Positions 1-5,971 are shown, counted from the first letter of the stretch. The stretch: DNA of 6,941 nucleotides from an uncultured Clostridia bacterium (GCA_937895935.1 CALBKX010000056.1:1-6941); one strand, 5' to 3'. A program made the numbers and translations. The notes: a model not told the origin generated them from the sequence alone.

Positions 1-167
1 CAAATATGCTTTTTGAAATGAACGAAAATCCAAAAGTAATTCAACAACTTTTAGGACACCGTGATGTGAAAACTACAGTGTATACGAACAATAGGTTGCA
101 CGAAATTAAAATTTTAAGTGGCGAAAATCAAGACGCGAAAGTAAATGCAAATATTTATAAAAGATGA
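1..167 (+). CDS. Tyrosine recombinase/integrase, C-terminal end (partial)
   Basis: The frame is open from base 3 to a TGA at 165-167 and gives 54 residues; the 5' part lies outside the window. The segment VIQQLLGHRDVKTTVYT matches the last catalytic box of tyrosine recombinases: the conserved LLGH histidine followed by the nucleophilic tyrosine, preceded by a helix as in Xer and phage integrases. These enzymes integrate or excise mobile elements by site-specific recombination. From His to Tyr there are 8 positions, one fewer than the 9 I recall for XerC/XerD (LLGHSDLSTTQIYTH), so activity may be altered. The Arg/His boxes upstream cannot be seen. A basic tail of about 25 residues follows the tyrosine. 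Its location beside a KilA-N gene suggests the end of a prophage or integrative element. Family assignment is good; function of this copy is uncertain. Confidence 0.8.
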   Translation, partial: NMLFEMNENPKVIQQLLGHRDVKTTVYTNNRLHEIKILSGENQDAKVNANIYKR

Positions 168-187
168 ATACAAAAAGATGATGTTTA

Positions 188-196
188 TGTTATAAT
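188..196 (+). promoter_or_regulatory. Extended -10 promoter for the KilA-N gene
   Basis: TGTTATAAT is a TG-extended consensus -10 hexamer (TATAAT at 191-196). No good -35 is visible 16-18 bp upstream, which is tolerated by extended -10 promoters. Transcription would begin near 203, just before the SD AGGAG (205-209), leaving a very short leader. The same 12-base block TTATGyTATAAT recurs before the gene at 3725. Confidence 0.55.
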
Positions 197-216
197 CAAA
201 ACATAGGAGAAAAGAT

Positions 217-1035
217 ATGAATAAAAATAGAGAAATTCAAGTTTTAGATAAAGAAATTCATATAAACGAAAGTGATTATTTTTCATTGACAGATATTGCA
301 AGATACAAAAATCCGTTAGAACCAAAAGAAGCAGTCAGAAATTGGTTAAGAAGAAAAGATACAATAGAGTATTTAGGATTGTGGGAGCAACTTAATAATC
401 CTAATTTTAAAGGAGTCGAATTCGACGCCTTTAAAAATCAAGCCGGAACTAATGCTTTTACATTATCTCCCGAAAGATGGATAGAAAGGACAAGTGCAAT
501 AGGGCTTACAACAAAACGCGGTAAGTATAATAGTGGAACTTATGCTCACAAAGATATTGCCCTGCAATTTGCTTCTTGGATTTCTCCAGAGATTAATTTA
601 TATATTATAAAAGAATTCCAAAGACTAAAAACTAATGAACAAGCTCAACTTGGTTGGAATGTAAAACGAGAATTATCTAAGATAAATTATAAGATACATA
701 CAGATGCAATAAAAGAAAACATTGTGCCGACTCTTAGTGAAAAACAAGCAAATCTTATATATGCTAGTGAAGCCGACCTTCTTAATGTTGCATTATTTGG
801 GAAAACAGCAAGTGAATGGAGAAAAGAAAATCCAACACTGAAAGGCAATATTCGAGATTATGCAACAATGGAACAACTTATTTGTTTATCCAATATGGAA
901 AATATAAATGCTTACTTGATTGAACAAAAGAAATCTCAAAGCGAAAGAATCGTTGAATTGAATAGAATTGCAATTAAGCAAATGCAAGTGCTTATGAATA
1001 ATAACGATAGACTATTGATAGATAAAAATGATTAA
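217..1035 (+). CDS. KilA-N domain protein
   Basis: This 272-residue protein has an N-terminal KilA-N DNA-binding domain at about residues 5-140. Recognisable blocks are YFSLTDIARYKNP, VRNWLRRKDTIEYLGLWE, the GVEFDAFKNQAG block and the IALQFASWISPEINLYIIKEF block. The C-terminal part (about 145-265) has the WNVKREL, EADLLNVALFGKTASEW and LKGNIRDYAT blocks commonly found behind KilA-N in phage and mobile-element proteins of gut bacteria, and ends in a likely coiled helix. KilA-N proteins are nucleic-acid binding proteins of phages and large DNA viruses; what this one controls is unknown. The start at 217 is set by AGGAG at 205-209. It stands alone between the integrase remnant and the MerR gene, with its own promoter. 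Length is normal and no key block is missing. Confidence 0.85.
   Translation: MNKNREIQVLDKEIHINESDYFSLTDIARYKNPLEPKEAVRNWLRRKDTIEYLGLWEQLNNPNFKGVEFDAFKNQAGTNAFTLSPERWIERTSAIGLTTKRGKYNSGTYAHKDIALQFASWISPEINLYIIKEFQRLKTNEQAQLGWNVKRELSKINYKIHTDAIKENIVPTLSEKQANLIYASEADLLNVALFGKTASEWRKENPTLKGNIRDYATMEQLICLSNMENINAYLIEQKKSQSERIVELNRIAIKQMQVLMNNNDRLLIDKND
412..437. repeat. Palindromic repeat, copy 1 (inside the KilA-N gene)
   Basis: The 12-bp perfect palindrome GTCGAATTCGAC (415-426) sits inside a longer imperfect palindrome, AAAGG-n-(core)-n-CCTTT. It encodes VEFD of the conserved GVEFDAFKN block. The same block recurs at 1067-1092 with 24 of 26 bases identical. Confidence 0.7.
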
Positions 1036-1057
1036 AAAGCACAAAAGCTTATCTTAT

Positions 1058-1123
1058 ATGAATATAGGCGTCGAATTCGACACCTTTAAAAACAACACTA
1101 AGAGTAAGCTTCGCAGTAGTTGA
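1058..1123 (+). pseudogene. Remnant of a second KilA-N-like reading frame
   Basis: A 21-residue frame from ATG 1058 to TGA 1121 begins MNIGVEFDTFKNN. This repeats the GVEFDAFKNQAG block of the KilA-N protein just upstream, with Thr for Ala, the residue I would expect in many KilA-N proteins. Similarity ends after about ten codons. No SD precedes it. The simplest reading is the leftover of a deleted KilA-N paralogue or a recombination scar in that conserved block. It could instead be only a copy of the palindrome kept as a DNA site. Confidence 0.45.
1067..1092. repeat. Palindromic repeat, copy 2 (intergenic)
   Basis: GG-n-GTCGAATTCGAC-n-CCTTTAAAAA repeats 412-437 with differences only at the two n positions. 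The core palindrome is 1070-1081. It lies about 30 bp after the KilA-N stop codon. Confidence 0.7.
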
Positions 1124-1147
1124 AATTAGCGAAATTTTTAACAAATC

Positions 1148-1186
1148 AAAAATTGTTATTCTAACAAATTTTTATTTTATTTTTTA
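1148..1186 (+). terminator. AT-rich intrinsic terminator candidate after the KilA-N gene
   Basis: TTGTTA (1153-1158) pairs with TAACAA (1162-1167) across a TTC loop. After one A-A mismatch the stem extends by AAAA/TTTT and runs into a T-rich tract (1169-1185). The stem has only two G-C pairs, so it would be weak. Confidence 0.4.
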
Positions 1187-1242
1187 ATACCTCTGAAATT
1201 TACGATATAAATTAAAAAAATTTAAAAACTTTTGAAAAACAC

Positions 1243-1273
1243 TTGAGTTTCTAGTTAACTATAATGTTAATCT
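1243..1273 (+). promoter_or_regulatory. MerR-type promoter/operator with long spacer
   Basis: A -35-like TTGAGT (1243-1248) and a -10-like TAATCT (1268-1273) are 19 bp apart, the overlong spacing typical of promoters activated by MerR-family proteins. The palindrome TAGTTAACTA (1252-1261) lies in the spacer, where MerR dimers bind and untwist DNA. The AGTTAACT core resembles operators of several MerR-family regulators. TATAAT at 1260-1265 is an alternative -10, which would leave only an 11-bp spacer from TTGAGT. The placement just before the MerR gene suggests autoregulation. Confidence 0.5.
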
Positions 1274-1293
1274 GGGTATAGAAAGGAGAAAAA

Positions 1294-2469
1294 ATGTATT
1301 CTATTGGTAAATTTAGCAAGATTACAGGAGTTAGCACAAAAACATTAATTTGGTATGATAGTGTTGGATTTTTGAAGCCTTGTAAGGTTGATTTAGAAAA
1401 CGGATATAGATATTATGATGAAGAAAGTTTGAAAAAACTTGCTAATATTCATTTTTGGCAATCTATGGGCTTTAGTGTAAAAGAAATAGCAAATTTATCA
1501 AAAGAAGTTATTAGCAATAAAATTGATGAACTGCAAACTAAAATTGATTTTATCGCTTCAAATATTTTCTTTCTAAAACATTTTGAGGAGGAAAATATGG
1601 ATAAAGAGAAAATTTCAATTTTTAATTTGGAGGAAAAATTACTGCAGGGCAAATGGTGTTACAAAAAGAGTTCAACAGACTTTAATGATGTAATCGATTA
1701 TTATAGTGATGGAGAAAAAGACCAATTTATGCCTGAGTATTTGTTCTTTGGCGAAAACAATGTTGGAACAGATTTAAAAGAAATTTTTGGCTATTCTAGT
1801 TGTTTTACTTTAATTGACGAAACAAAAATATTAAAAAATTTACCCTATGAAGAAGCAAGAGAAAAAGCAAAACGAGATTTCTGGTATTTCATTGTAAACT
1901 ATAAAAGCACCCTTGTTTTATATGAAAAGCCAAAAGTTGAGAAAAGACTAGAAAAAATTAAATTTCATATTTACATAAAAGAAAATAACACGCAATATTC
2001 ATCAAAAGATATTCAAACAATATATGAAAAATATTGCAAAGAAATTGGAACTAAATTTTATGAATTTAACAAAGATTATGTTGGAAACTATAAAATCTAT
2101 GACGAAATTTTGGAAAGCGAAATCAATTCATATTCAGGCAAAATAAAAACAGATGATGCCTGCTATACACTTGCCCCCTTATTTAATGTTTTGGAAATAA
2201 AAGAAAATCAAGATGTTTTTGTTATGAAAGTTGATGACGTATTAGAACTGACCACATCTAATGGCAAAAAAATATTCAATAGAGAAAACACTAAAATGAC
2301 TATTTCAATGGATGGTCAAAGACGTCTTGGTGACTTTTATATAAACAACTTTAATGGACAAAAACATAATGGAACATACAAAAAAGTTAATGGTGACGAA
2401 TATTTGTTTATAAATTTAGACAATAATGTTGACCTTAATGCTGAAGTCTATGTTTTCAAAAAAATGTGA
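1294..2469 (+). CDS. MerR-family regulator with large C-terminal sensor-like region
   Basis: Residues 1-70 form a MerR winged helix-turn-helix (YSIGKFSKITGVSTKTLIWY, then LENGYRYYDEESLKKL, then MGFSVKEI). Residues about 72-105 are a charged helix fitting the usual dimerising coiled coil. The remaining roughly 285 residues, from the LLQGKW block on, are rich in aromatic residues and beta-strand-like stretches; I do not recognise the domain but expect a ligand-binding role. MerR proteins bind operators in long-spacer promoters and activate when a ligand binds. At 391 residues it is much longer than simple MerR proteins (about 110-150) and longer than most effector-domain forms (about 250-300). 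SD GAAAGGAG lies at 1281-1288. An internal GAGGAGG (1585-1591) with in-frame ATG at 1597 (Met102) falls at the start of the C-terminal region. It probably heads the downstream cluster. Confidence 0.85.
   Translation: MYSIGKFSKITGVSTKTLIWYDSVGFLKPCKVDLENGYRYYDEESLKKLANIHFWQSMGFSVKEIANLSKEVISNKIDELQTKIDFIASNIFFLKHFEEENMDKEKISIFNLEEKLLQGKWCYKKSSTDFNDVIDYYSDGEKDQFMPEYLFFGENNVGTDLKEIFGYSSCFTLIDETKILKNLPYEEAREKAKRDFWYFIVNYKSTLVLYEKPKVEKRLEKIKFHIYIKENNTQYSSKDIQTIYEKYCKEIGTKFYEFNKDYVGNYKIYDEILESEINSYSGKIKTDDACYTLAPLFNVLEIKENQDVFVMKVDDVLELTTSNGKKIFNRENTKMTISMDGQRRLGDFYINNFNGQKHNGTYKKVNGDEYLFINLDNNVDLNAEVYVFKKM
1585..1599 (+). promoter_or_regulatory. Internal SD and in-frame ATG within the MerR gene
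   Basis: GAGGAGG (1585-1591) is followed after 5 nt by ATG (1597-1599), in frame with the regulator and exactly at the junction of the coiled coil and C-terminal region. It could start a free 290-residue C-terminal protein. The SD bases also encode Glu-Glu, so coincidence is possible. Confidence 0.4.
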
Positions 2470-2478
2470 GGTTTTGAA

Positions 2479-2634
2479 ATGAAAAATGTTGAAACTGAAT
2501 GGGAAAACCCATTTTATGAAAAAGGTGAAGAAAAACTTCAAAAAAAGAATATGAAAAAATTAAAAAAACAAAGGAAAAAGTCATTAAAAAAGATTAAAAA
2601 GCAAGGATTTAACGAATTAGACCCGTTTGCATAA
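2479..2634 (+). CDS. Small lysine-rich hypothetical protein
   Basis: This 51-residue frame starts at ATG 2479, 9 nt after the MerR stop codon, and its SD (GAGG, 2468-2471) overlaps that stop, so translation is probably coupled. The middle is a run of basic residues (15 Lys and 1 Arg in all, concentrated in residues 19-42). It is flanked by two non-basic ends, WENPFYEKG and FNELDPFA, which look like short conserved motifs. There is no signal peptide or membrane segment. The basic centre would be helical and could bind nucleic acid, but this is inference. The next gene follows 14 nt later with its own SD. I do not recognise a family. Confidence 0.6.
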   Translation: MKNVETEWENPFYEKGEEKLQKKNMKKLKKQRKKSLKKIKKQGFNELDPFA

Positions 2635-2648
2635 TAAAAGGAGGAAAA

Positions 2649-2891
2649 GTGGAAGAGGTTTCAATTATCGCAAAAGAAGAACAAGATTTTATAATCAATC
2701 ACATTGATAATGGAAAAGAACTTTTACAAAAAGAAGACTGGGACAAGATTACTCGCGAACTTGACCACATTGAACTTATGATAGGTTATATTGACAATGA
2801 TTTTGATAAAGGCATAAATGACACAGGTAGATATATTGAAAAATTAATTGACAAGATTGCGTTAAATGAAATCTTGAAATTAGAAAAATAA
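2649..2891 (+). CDS. Hypothetical 80-residue helical protein (GTG start)
   Basis: The start is GTG at 2649, preceded by a strong AAAGGAGG (2637-2644) only 4 nt away. The next in-frame Met is at residue 44, so GTG is the best choice. The product is acidic and predicted all helical: two or three amphipathic helices (EEQDFIINHIDNGKELLQ; WDKITRELDHIELMIGYI; TGRYIEKLIDKIALNEILK). There are no cysteines and no membrane segment. Size and pattern would suit a small partner or adaptor protein. It lies between the lysine-rich peptide and the JAMM-like gene, with a gap of 17 nt to the latter. I do not recognise its family and assign no function. Confidence 0.65.
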   Translation: MEEVSIIAKEEQDFIINHIDNGKELLQKEDWDKITRELDHIELMIGYIDNDFDKGINDTGRYIEKLIDKIALNEILKLEK

Positions 2892-2908
2892 AATAATAGG
2901 AGAAAATT

Positions 2909-3661
2909 ATGACAGATGAACAAGTATCTCTAGTATGTAATGCAAATCCAACAAATAGATATATATGTAAACATTTAGATGAAAAAACATTGAACTTATG
3001 CAAGGCTATGCTTTCAAAACTTGATGCTGGTGAATTTAAGGAAATTAACCCAGATGCAGAATTTGATATAACTTGCCTACCTATTCCAATTGAAAGTATC
3101 AAAAATGGCGAAAATTTGCAAGAAGCAAAGTATTCGGATGAGATAAATAATGAGTTTCAAACACTGCTGAAAACAATAAATCATAAAGGGACAAATTTTG
3201 AGTTTTCTTATGCCTTACTCGGAATGCAAACTGAAGAAGAAAAATATAGCGATGCTTTTCCAATGTGTAAAGGTGGAACACAAGCTGTTAATTATGATTG
3301 GGAACGTATTGAAAAATTCTTAAAAAAAGATTTAAAAAATGTAAATTTTTCTATCTTCCACACCCACCCAAAAGCGATTGGAGAAGAACATAAAACATTA
3401 TATAATGAGCATAAAGAAATATTTGAAGAGTTTGGAGTTAAGCCTGATGGACTAAACCTTTCTCTTTCGGACATTTATGCTAATCAATATTTAGATATGT
3501 TGTGTGAAAAATACGGAAAAGATTATTCCCCAGAATCAACTGTTTTAATGCACGATGGAACATTGATTTCTTTTTCCACAAAAGATGGCGTAAAACTTAC
3601 AAGTGAGCAAAAGCTTGAACTAAACAAACAAAAAAATGAAGAACAAGAGTTAATTTTATAA
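2909..3661 (+). CDS. JAMM/MPN-like metallopeptidase candidate
   Basis: This 250-residue protein carries a candidate JAMM zinc site: E98 in EFSYALLG (Glu then Gly seven positions on, as in E-x2-G-x-L-x-G), H151-T-H153-P, and S185-x-x-D188 (SLSDIY). JAMM enzymes cleave isopeptide or peptide bonds, for example at ubiquitin-like modifiers, using zinc held by two His and one Asp with a catalytic Glu. Here Pro154 to Ser185 are separated by 30 residues instead of the usual 7, so a helical insertion must lie in the loop. A beta strand with STVLMHDGTLISFS follows, as expected after the motif. Residues 1-85 are not recognised. There is no signal peptide, so it is cytoplasmic. SD AGGAG stands about 8 nt before ATG. 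Motif assignment is by eye; catalytic activity is inferred. Confidence 0.6.
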   Translation: MTDEQVSLVCNANPTNRYICKHLDEKTLNLCKAMLSKLDAGEFKEINPDAEFDITCLPIPIESIKNGENLQEAKYSDEINNEFQTLLKTINHKGTNFEFSYALLGMQTEEEKYSDAFPMCKGGTQAVNYDWERIEKFLKKDLKNVNFSIFHTHPKAIGEEHKTLYNEHKEIFEEFGVKPDGLNLSLSDIYANQYLDMLCEKYGKDYSPESTVLMHDGTLISFSTKDGVKLTSEQKLELNKQKNEEQELIL

Positions 3662-3697
3662 ATTTGTATGAAAAAGCATAAAAATTATAAAAAGTTA

Positions 3698-3706
3698 TGC
3701 TATAAT
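3698..3706 (+). promoter_or_regulatory. Extended -10 promoter inside the cluster
   Basis: TGCTATAAT is a TG-extended consensus -10 (TATAAT 3701-3706), about 40 bp after the JAMM-like gene. No clear -35 is present. The predicted start near 3713 is at the SD AAGGAG (3713-3718), so the leader would be almost absent. It shares TTATGyTATAAT with the promoter at 185-196, and would let genes from 3725 on be transcribed apart from the MerR section. Confidence 0.5.
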
Positions 3707-3724
3707 AGTAGTAAGGAGTTATAT

Positions 3725-3958
3725 ATGACAAACGAAGAAATTTTTAATAAAATAACCAATCATGTAAAATCTATGGAAAAAGGAACAACCTTTACTTTTG
3801 GCGAACTTTTAAAAGAGTATAAAGTTGAAGATTTTCAAACAAAACTTGATTTAACTAACAAATTGAAAAAGGCACTAAGCAGTGAAATTGAAATACACCC
3901 AGAGGACAAAGATGCTTTTTTAGGTGCTTCCTTTGTGTTTAGATACATAAAAAAATAA
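3725..3958 (+). CDS. Hypothetical 77-residue protein, related to the 5612-5920 product
   Basis: The frame is open from ATG 3668, but that start has no SD and lies upstream of the -10 element. ATG 3725 has AAGGAG (3713-3718) at 6 nt spacing, so I choose it, giving 77 residues. The protein starts with a helix (EEIFNKITNHVKSM), then KGTTFTFGELL, a second and third helix, and ends IEIHPEDKDAFLGASF plus a short aromatic tail. The KGTTFT-x-x-x-L opening is faintly like DUF1413-type small proteins, which I cannot confirm. Its ending matches the tail of the ADP-ribosylglycohydrolase frame (IEIHLE...GGLAYF), so the two may be diverged members of one small family. The layout could fit a winged-helix fold. 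Function unknown. Confidence 0.65.
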   Translation: MTNEEIFNKITNHVKSMEKGTTFTFGELLKEYKVEDFQTKLDLTNKLKKALSSEIEIHPEDKDAFLGASFVFRYIKK

Positions 3959-3981
3959 AAAGTATAACAGGAGTAATTTCA

Positions 3982-4392
3982 ATGAAAGAAAAAATTGAAC
4001 AAAATATAAAAAATAAGAAAAGAATTGATGCGCCAGATGAAACTCCAATAAATAAAGAAGGTATAAAAACAATAATTACTATTCTTGAAAACGAAAAACC
4101 TTATGAAGAAGTTTCGCCAAGAACAGAAAATGGAATAACACATATTGGTTATATAAGTTATGATGATAGAATTATGAAGTTGTTTAGATATATGCCTTTT
4201 TATGAAAAAGATTATAATAAGAATATTGAAAAAATTGGAAATAAAGATATTTCAAAATTAAATATAGAAGAAACCAAACAATACCTTACTTATATTTATA
4301 GAAAAGAAAGATTTTGCGAAGGTTTAATAAAAAACTATATAGATAATGGAATTCTGCTTAAACTTTTAAAACATTTTTTGGAGATATGTTAA
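3982..4392 (+). CDS. DUF6508-like protein
   Basis: This 136-residue cytoplasmic protein has SD AGGAG (3969-3973) upstream of ATG 3982, 23 nt after the previous gene. The C-terminal third, LTYIYRKERFCEGLIKNYI followed by NGILLKLLKHF, resembles the RxERFCEG...ENG...LL ending I associate with DUF6508 proteins. The middle (DDRIMKLFRYMPFYEKDY) also fits that family's preceding helix. DUF6508 has no known activity. Residues 1-20 are charged and probably disordered. There are no membrane segments or metal motifs. It sits just upstream of the unrecognised 121-residue gene and the ADP-ribosylglycohydrolase, and probably shares their transcript. The family call rests on memory of the motif and could be wrong; that the gene is real is much safer. 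Confidence 0.6.
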   Translation: MKEKIEQNIKNKKRIDAPDETPINKEGIKTIITILENEKPYEEVSPRTENGITHIGYISYDDRIMKLFRYMPFYEKDYNKNIEKIGNKDISKLNIEETKQYLTYIYRKERFCEGLIKNYIDNGILLKLLKHFLEIC

Positions 4393-4434
4393 AAATTGCT
4401 AAAGAAAATATGAAAATAAAAAAAGGAGAATTAT

Positions 4435-4800
4435 ATGAATATAAATAATGAATTTGGTTTGATAATTAGGAAACCTAAAACAACATATATCAATATTTTA
4501 AATGCTTTTGACTACGATGAAAACATTGTAGAAATTAATGGGAACAAATATAATTTAACAAAAAAACAATTTGTAGAGCTAAAAAATTTAATTGACAAGA
4601 ACCTAAAAGAACTTTTAACAATATCAAAAGAACAAACACCCTGCTATCTTGACGAAAATGGATTAGATGGTTATGCAGAAAATATTACCATTCTTTTAGG
4701 TGGTATACAAATTTTTGTTAACTTTGCTATTGCAGATAAAAAAGTTAAAGATTATGGCAACCTACTATTAGAAAAAATTGAAAATATAATTGTAGGATAA
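4435..4800 (+). CDS. Hypothetical 121-residue protein
   Basis: ATG 4435 is preceded by AAAAGGAGA (4422-4430), a good SD. The protein looks alpha/beta: an N-terminal strand pair (EFGLIIRKPKTTYINILNAF), a strand ending GNKYNLT, a long amphipathic helix (KKQFVELKNLIDKNLKELLTI), a loop, two strands (ENITILLGGIQIFVNFAIA) and a final helix. The plan resembles small single-domain partner or immunity-like proteins of Bacillota, but I do not recognise a family. There is no signal peptide. The stop codon lies 4 nt before the ADP-ribosylglycohydrolase start, so the two are very likely co-translated and may work together. Confidence 0.65.
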   Translation: MNINNEFGLIIRKPKTTYINILNAFDYDENIVEINGNKYNLTKKQFVELKNLIDKNLKELLTISKEQTPCYLDENGLDGYAENITILLGGIQIFVNFAIADKKVKDYGNLLLEKIENIIVG

Positions 4801-4804
4801 AGAT

Positions 4805-5920
4805 ATGCTGGGTGCAATCATAGGAGATATTGTTGGCTCTATATATGAGTTTGACAACATTAGAACAAAAAATTTTCCATTATTTTCGCCTAGGTGTTTT
4901 TTCACAGATGATACTGTTATGACTATTGCAGTTTATAAAGCATTGAAAAAGTCAAAATTGTTTAAATATAAGCATTTACAAGAACAAACAATTAAACAAA
5001 TGCAAAAATATGGAAAGTTATATCCAAATGTTGGTTACGGAACATTTTTTAAACAATGGCTCAACACAAAAAAGCCCAAACCTTATAATTCTTATGGCAA
5101 TGGCTCTGCTATGCGAATAAGTGCTGTTCCTTACTTTGCAAAAAGCATAGATGAAGTTAAAAAGCTCGCATATCAAGTCAGTGTTGTATCTCACAATCAC
5201 GAAGAAGGAATCAAAGGAGCAGAAGCGACTGCCATATCAATTTGGCTTGCTTTAAACAAAAATAGTAAAGACCAAATAAAAAAGTATATTCAAGATAACT
5301 ATTATGATTTAAATTTTGATTATGAAGATTTAGTCAAAAATTATAAATTTAATGAAACTTGTCAAAACACAGTTCCACAAGCCATATATTGCTTTTTAAT
5401 AAGTGAAAGTTTTGAAGATTGTTTAAGAACAAGCATTTCTATTGGTGGAGATAGCGATACATTATGTGCAATTTCTTGTGCTATTGCCGAAGCATATTAT
5501 GGAATACCAGAAGATATAAAATTAAAAGCATTACAATATCTTGATAATAAATTATTATCTGATTACAAAAATTTTGAAAAATTTAAAAGGAAAAATTTAA
5601 GGAGGAAATTTATGACATCATTAACAAAAGAGGAATTACTAAAACTAGTAACAGAGGTAACAGAAAATGACAATACTCTGCGTGATATTGTGTTTGATAT
5701 TGTAGTTAAAATTATTAATTTACCTGATAAAACAACAACATCTATAGCAAAACTGATAGATTATAAACCAGAAGTATTTTTTGTTGAACCTTTAATGCAA
5801 GGCAAAGTCAACCGTTACGTTAAGTTGGTTTGCGAAAAAATAGAAATTCATTTAGAAACACCTGACTCTGACAAAAAAATTGGTGGATTGGCTTATTTTA
5901 ATGAGTTTACAAAATATTAA
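4805..5920 (+). CDS. ADP-ribosylglycohydrolase (ARH/DraG family) with in-frame C-terminal extension
   Basis: Residues 1-255 are a complete ADP-ribosylglycohydrolase: GAIIGDIVGSIYE (3-15), the metal motif FTDDTVMT (33-40; T34, D35, D36), GNGSAMR (98-104), VVSHNHEEG (127-135) and the second metal motif GGDSDTL (214-220; D216, D218, T219). The enzyme removes ADP-ribose from modified residues or nucleic acid, using two Mg ions held by these residues; all appear intact. Family members are usually about 260-300 residues, but this frame has 371. The extra part begins at Met270, which has its own strong SD, so the frame may be two genes joined by loss of a stop. The gene starts 4 nt after its upstream neighbour with only a weak SD (AGGATAAAG), suggesting translational coupling. 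Natural substrate is unknown. Confidence 0.9.
   Translation: MLGAIIGDIVGSIYEFDNIRTKNFPLFSPRCFFTDDTVMTIAVYKALKKSKLFKYKHLQEQTIKQMQKYGKLYPNVGYGTFFKQWLNTKKPKPYNSYGNGSAMRISAVPYFAKSIDEVKKLAYQVSVVSHNHEEGIKGAEATAISIWLALNKNSKDQIKKYIQDNYYDLNFDYEDLVKNYKFNETCQNTVPQAIYCFLISESFEDCLRTSISIGGDSDTLCAISCAIAEAYYGIPEDIKLKALQYLDNKLLSDYKNFEKFKRKNLRRKFMTSLTKEELLKLVTEVTENDNTLRDIVFDIVVKIINLPDKTTTSIAKLIDYKPEVFFVEPLMQGKVNRYVKLVCEKIEIHLETPDSDKKIGGLAYFNEFTKY
5599..5614 (+). promoter_or_regulatory. Internal SD and ATG at the glycohydrolase/tail junction
   Basis: AAGGAGG (5599-5605) stands 6 nt before an in-frame ATG (5612-5614). A TAA (5598-5600) overlaps the SD but is one base out of the glycohydrolase frame, exactly the stop/SD overlap expected at a normal gene boundary. 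Confidence 0.65.
5612..5920 (+). CDS. 102-residue protein nested in frame at the 3' end of the glycohydrolase gene
   Basis: Starting at ATG 5612, this product has a helical first half (LTKEELLKLVTEVTEND, then a VFDIVVKIINLP helix), DKTTTSIAKLI, and an ending IEIHLETPDSDKKIGGLAYF. The second half aligns by eye to the product of 3725-3958 (KGTTFT...ELL...EYK...IEIHPE...LGASF). That independent copy, plus the strong SD, argues this is a gene of its own, made separately, as the tail of a fusion, or both. DKTTTSIAKLI could be part of a helix-turn-helix but this is weak. It is the last gene before the terminator at 5972. Function unknown. Confidence 0.55.
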   Translation: MTSLTKEELLKLVTEVTENDNTLRDIVFDIVVKIINLPDKTTTSIAKLIDYKPEVFFVEPLMQGKVNRYVKLVCEKIEIHLETPDSDKKIGGLAYFNEFTKY

Positions 5921-5971
5921 TCAAACAAAATAAAAGATAAAGGAATGTAAAAAATATAAAATAATTTAAAA

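Noticed and set aside
3668..3724. Upstream ATG at 3668 as start of the 77-residue protein
   Set aside because: No SD precedes it and the -10 element at 3701-3706 lies inside the extra segment; ATG 3725 has a proper SD.
4386..4448. 20-residue frame from ATG 4386 overlapping the end of the DUF6508-like gene
   Set aside because: No SD, overlaps the start of the next gene, no recognisable features.
1449..5200. Minus-strand frames at 1449-1652, 2776-3102, 3099-3281, 3292-3474 and 5018-5200
   Set aside because: All lie antisense to well-supported plus-strand genes and lack SD sites or recognisable motifs.
5945..5950. ATG-TAA after AAAGG downstream of the glycohydrolase gene
   Set aside because: The SD is too close and weak; likely chance in AT-rich sequence, unlike the two at 6745-6812.
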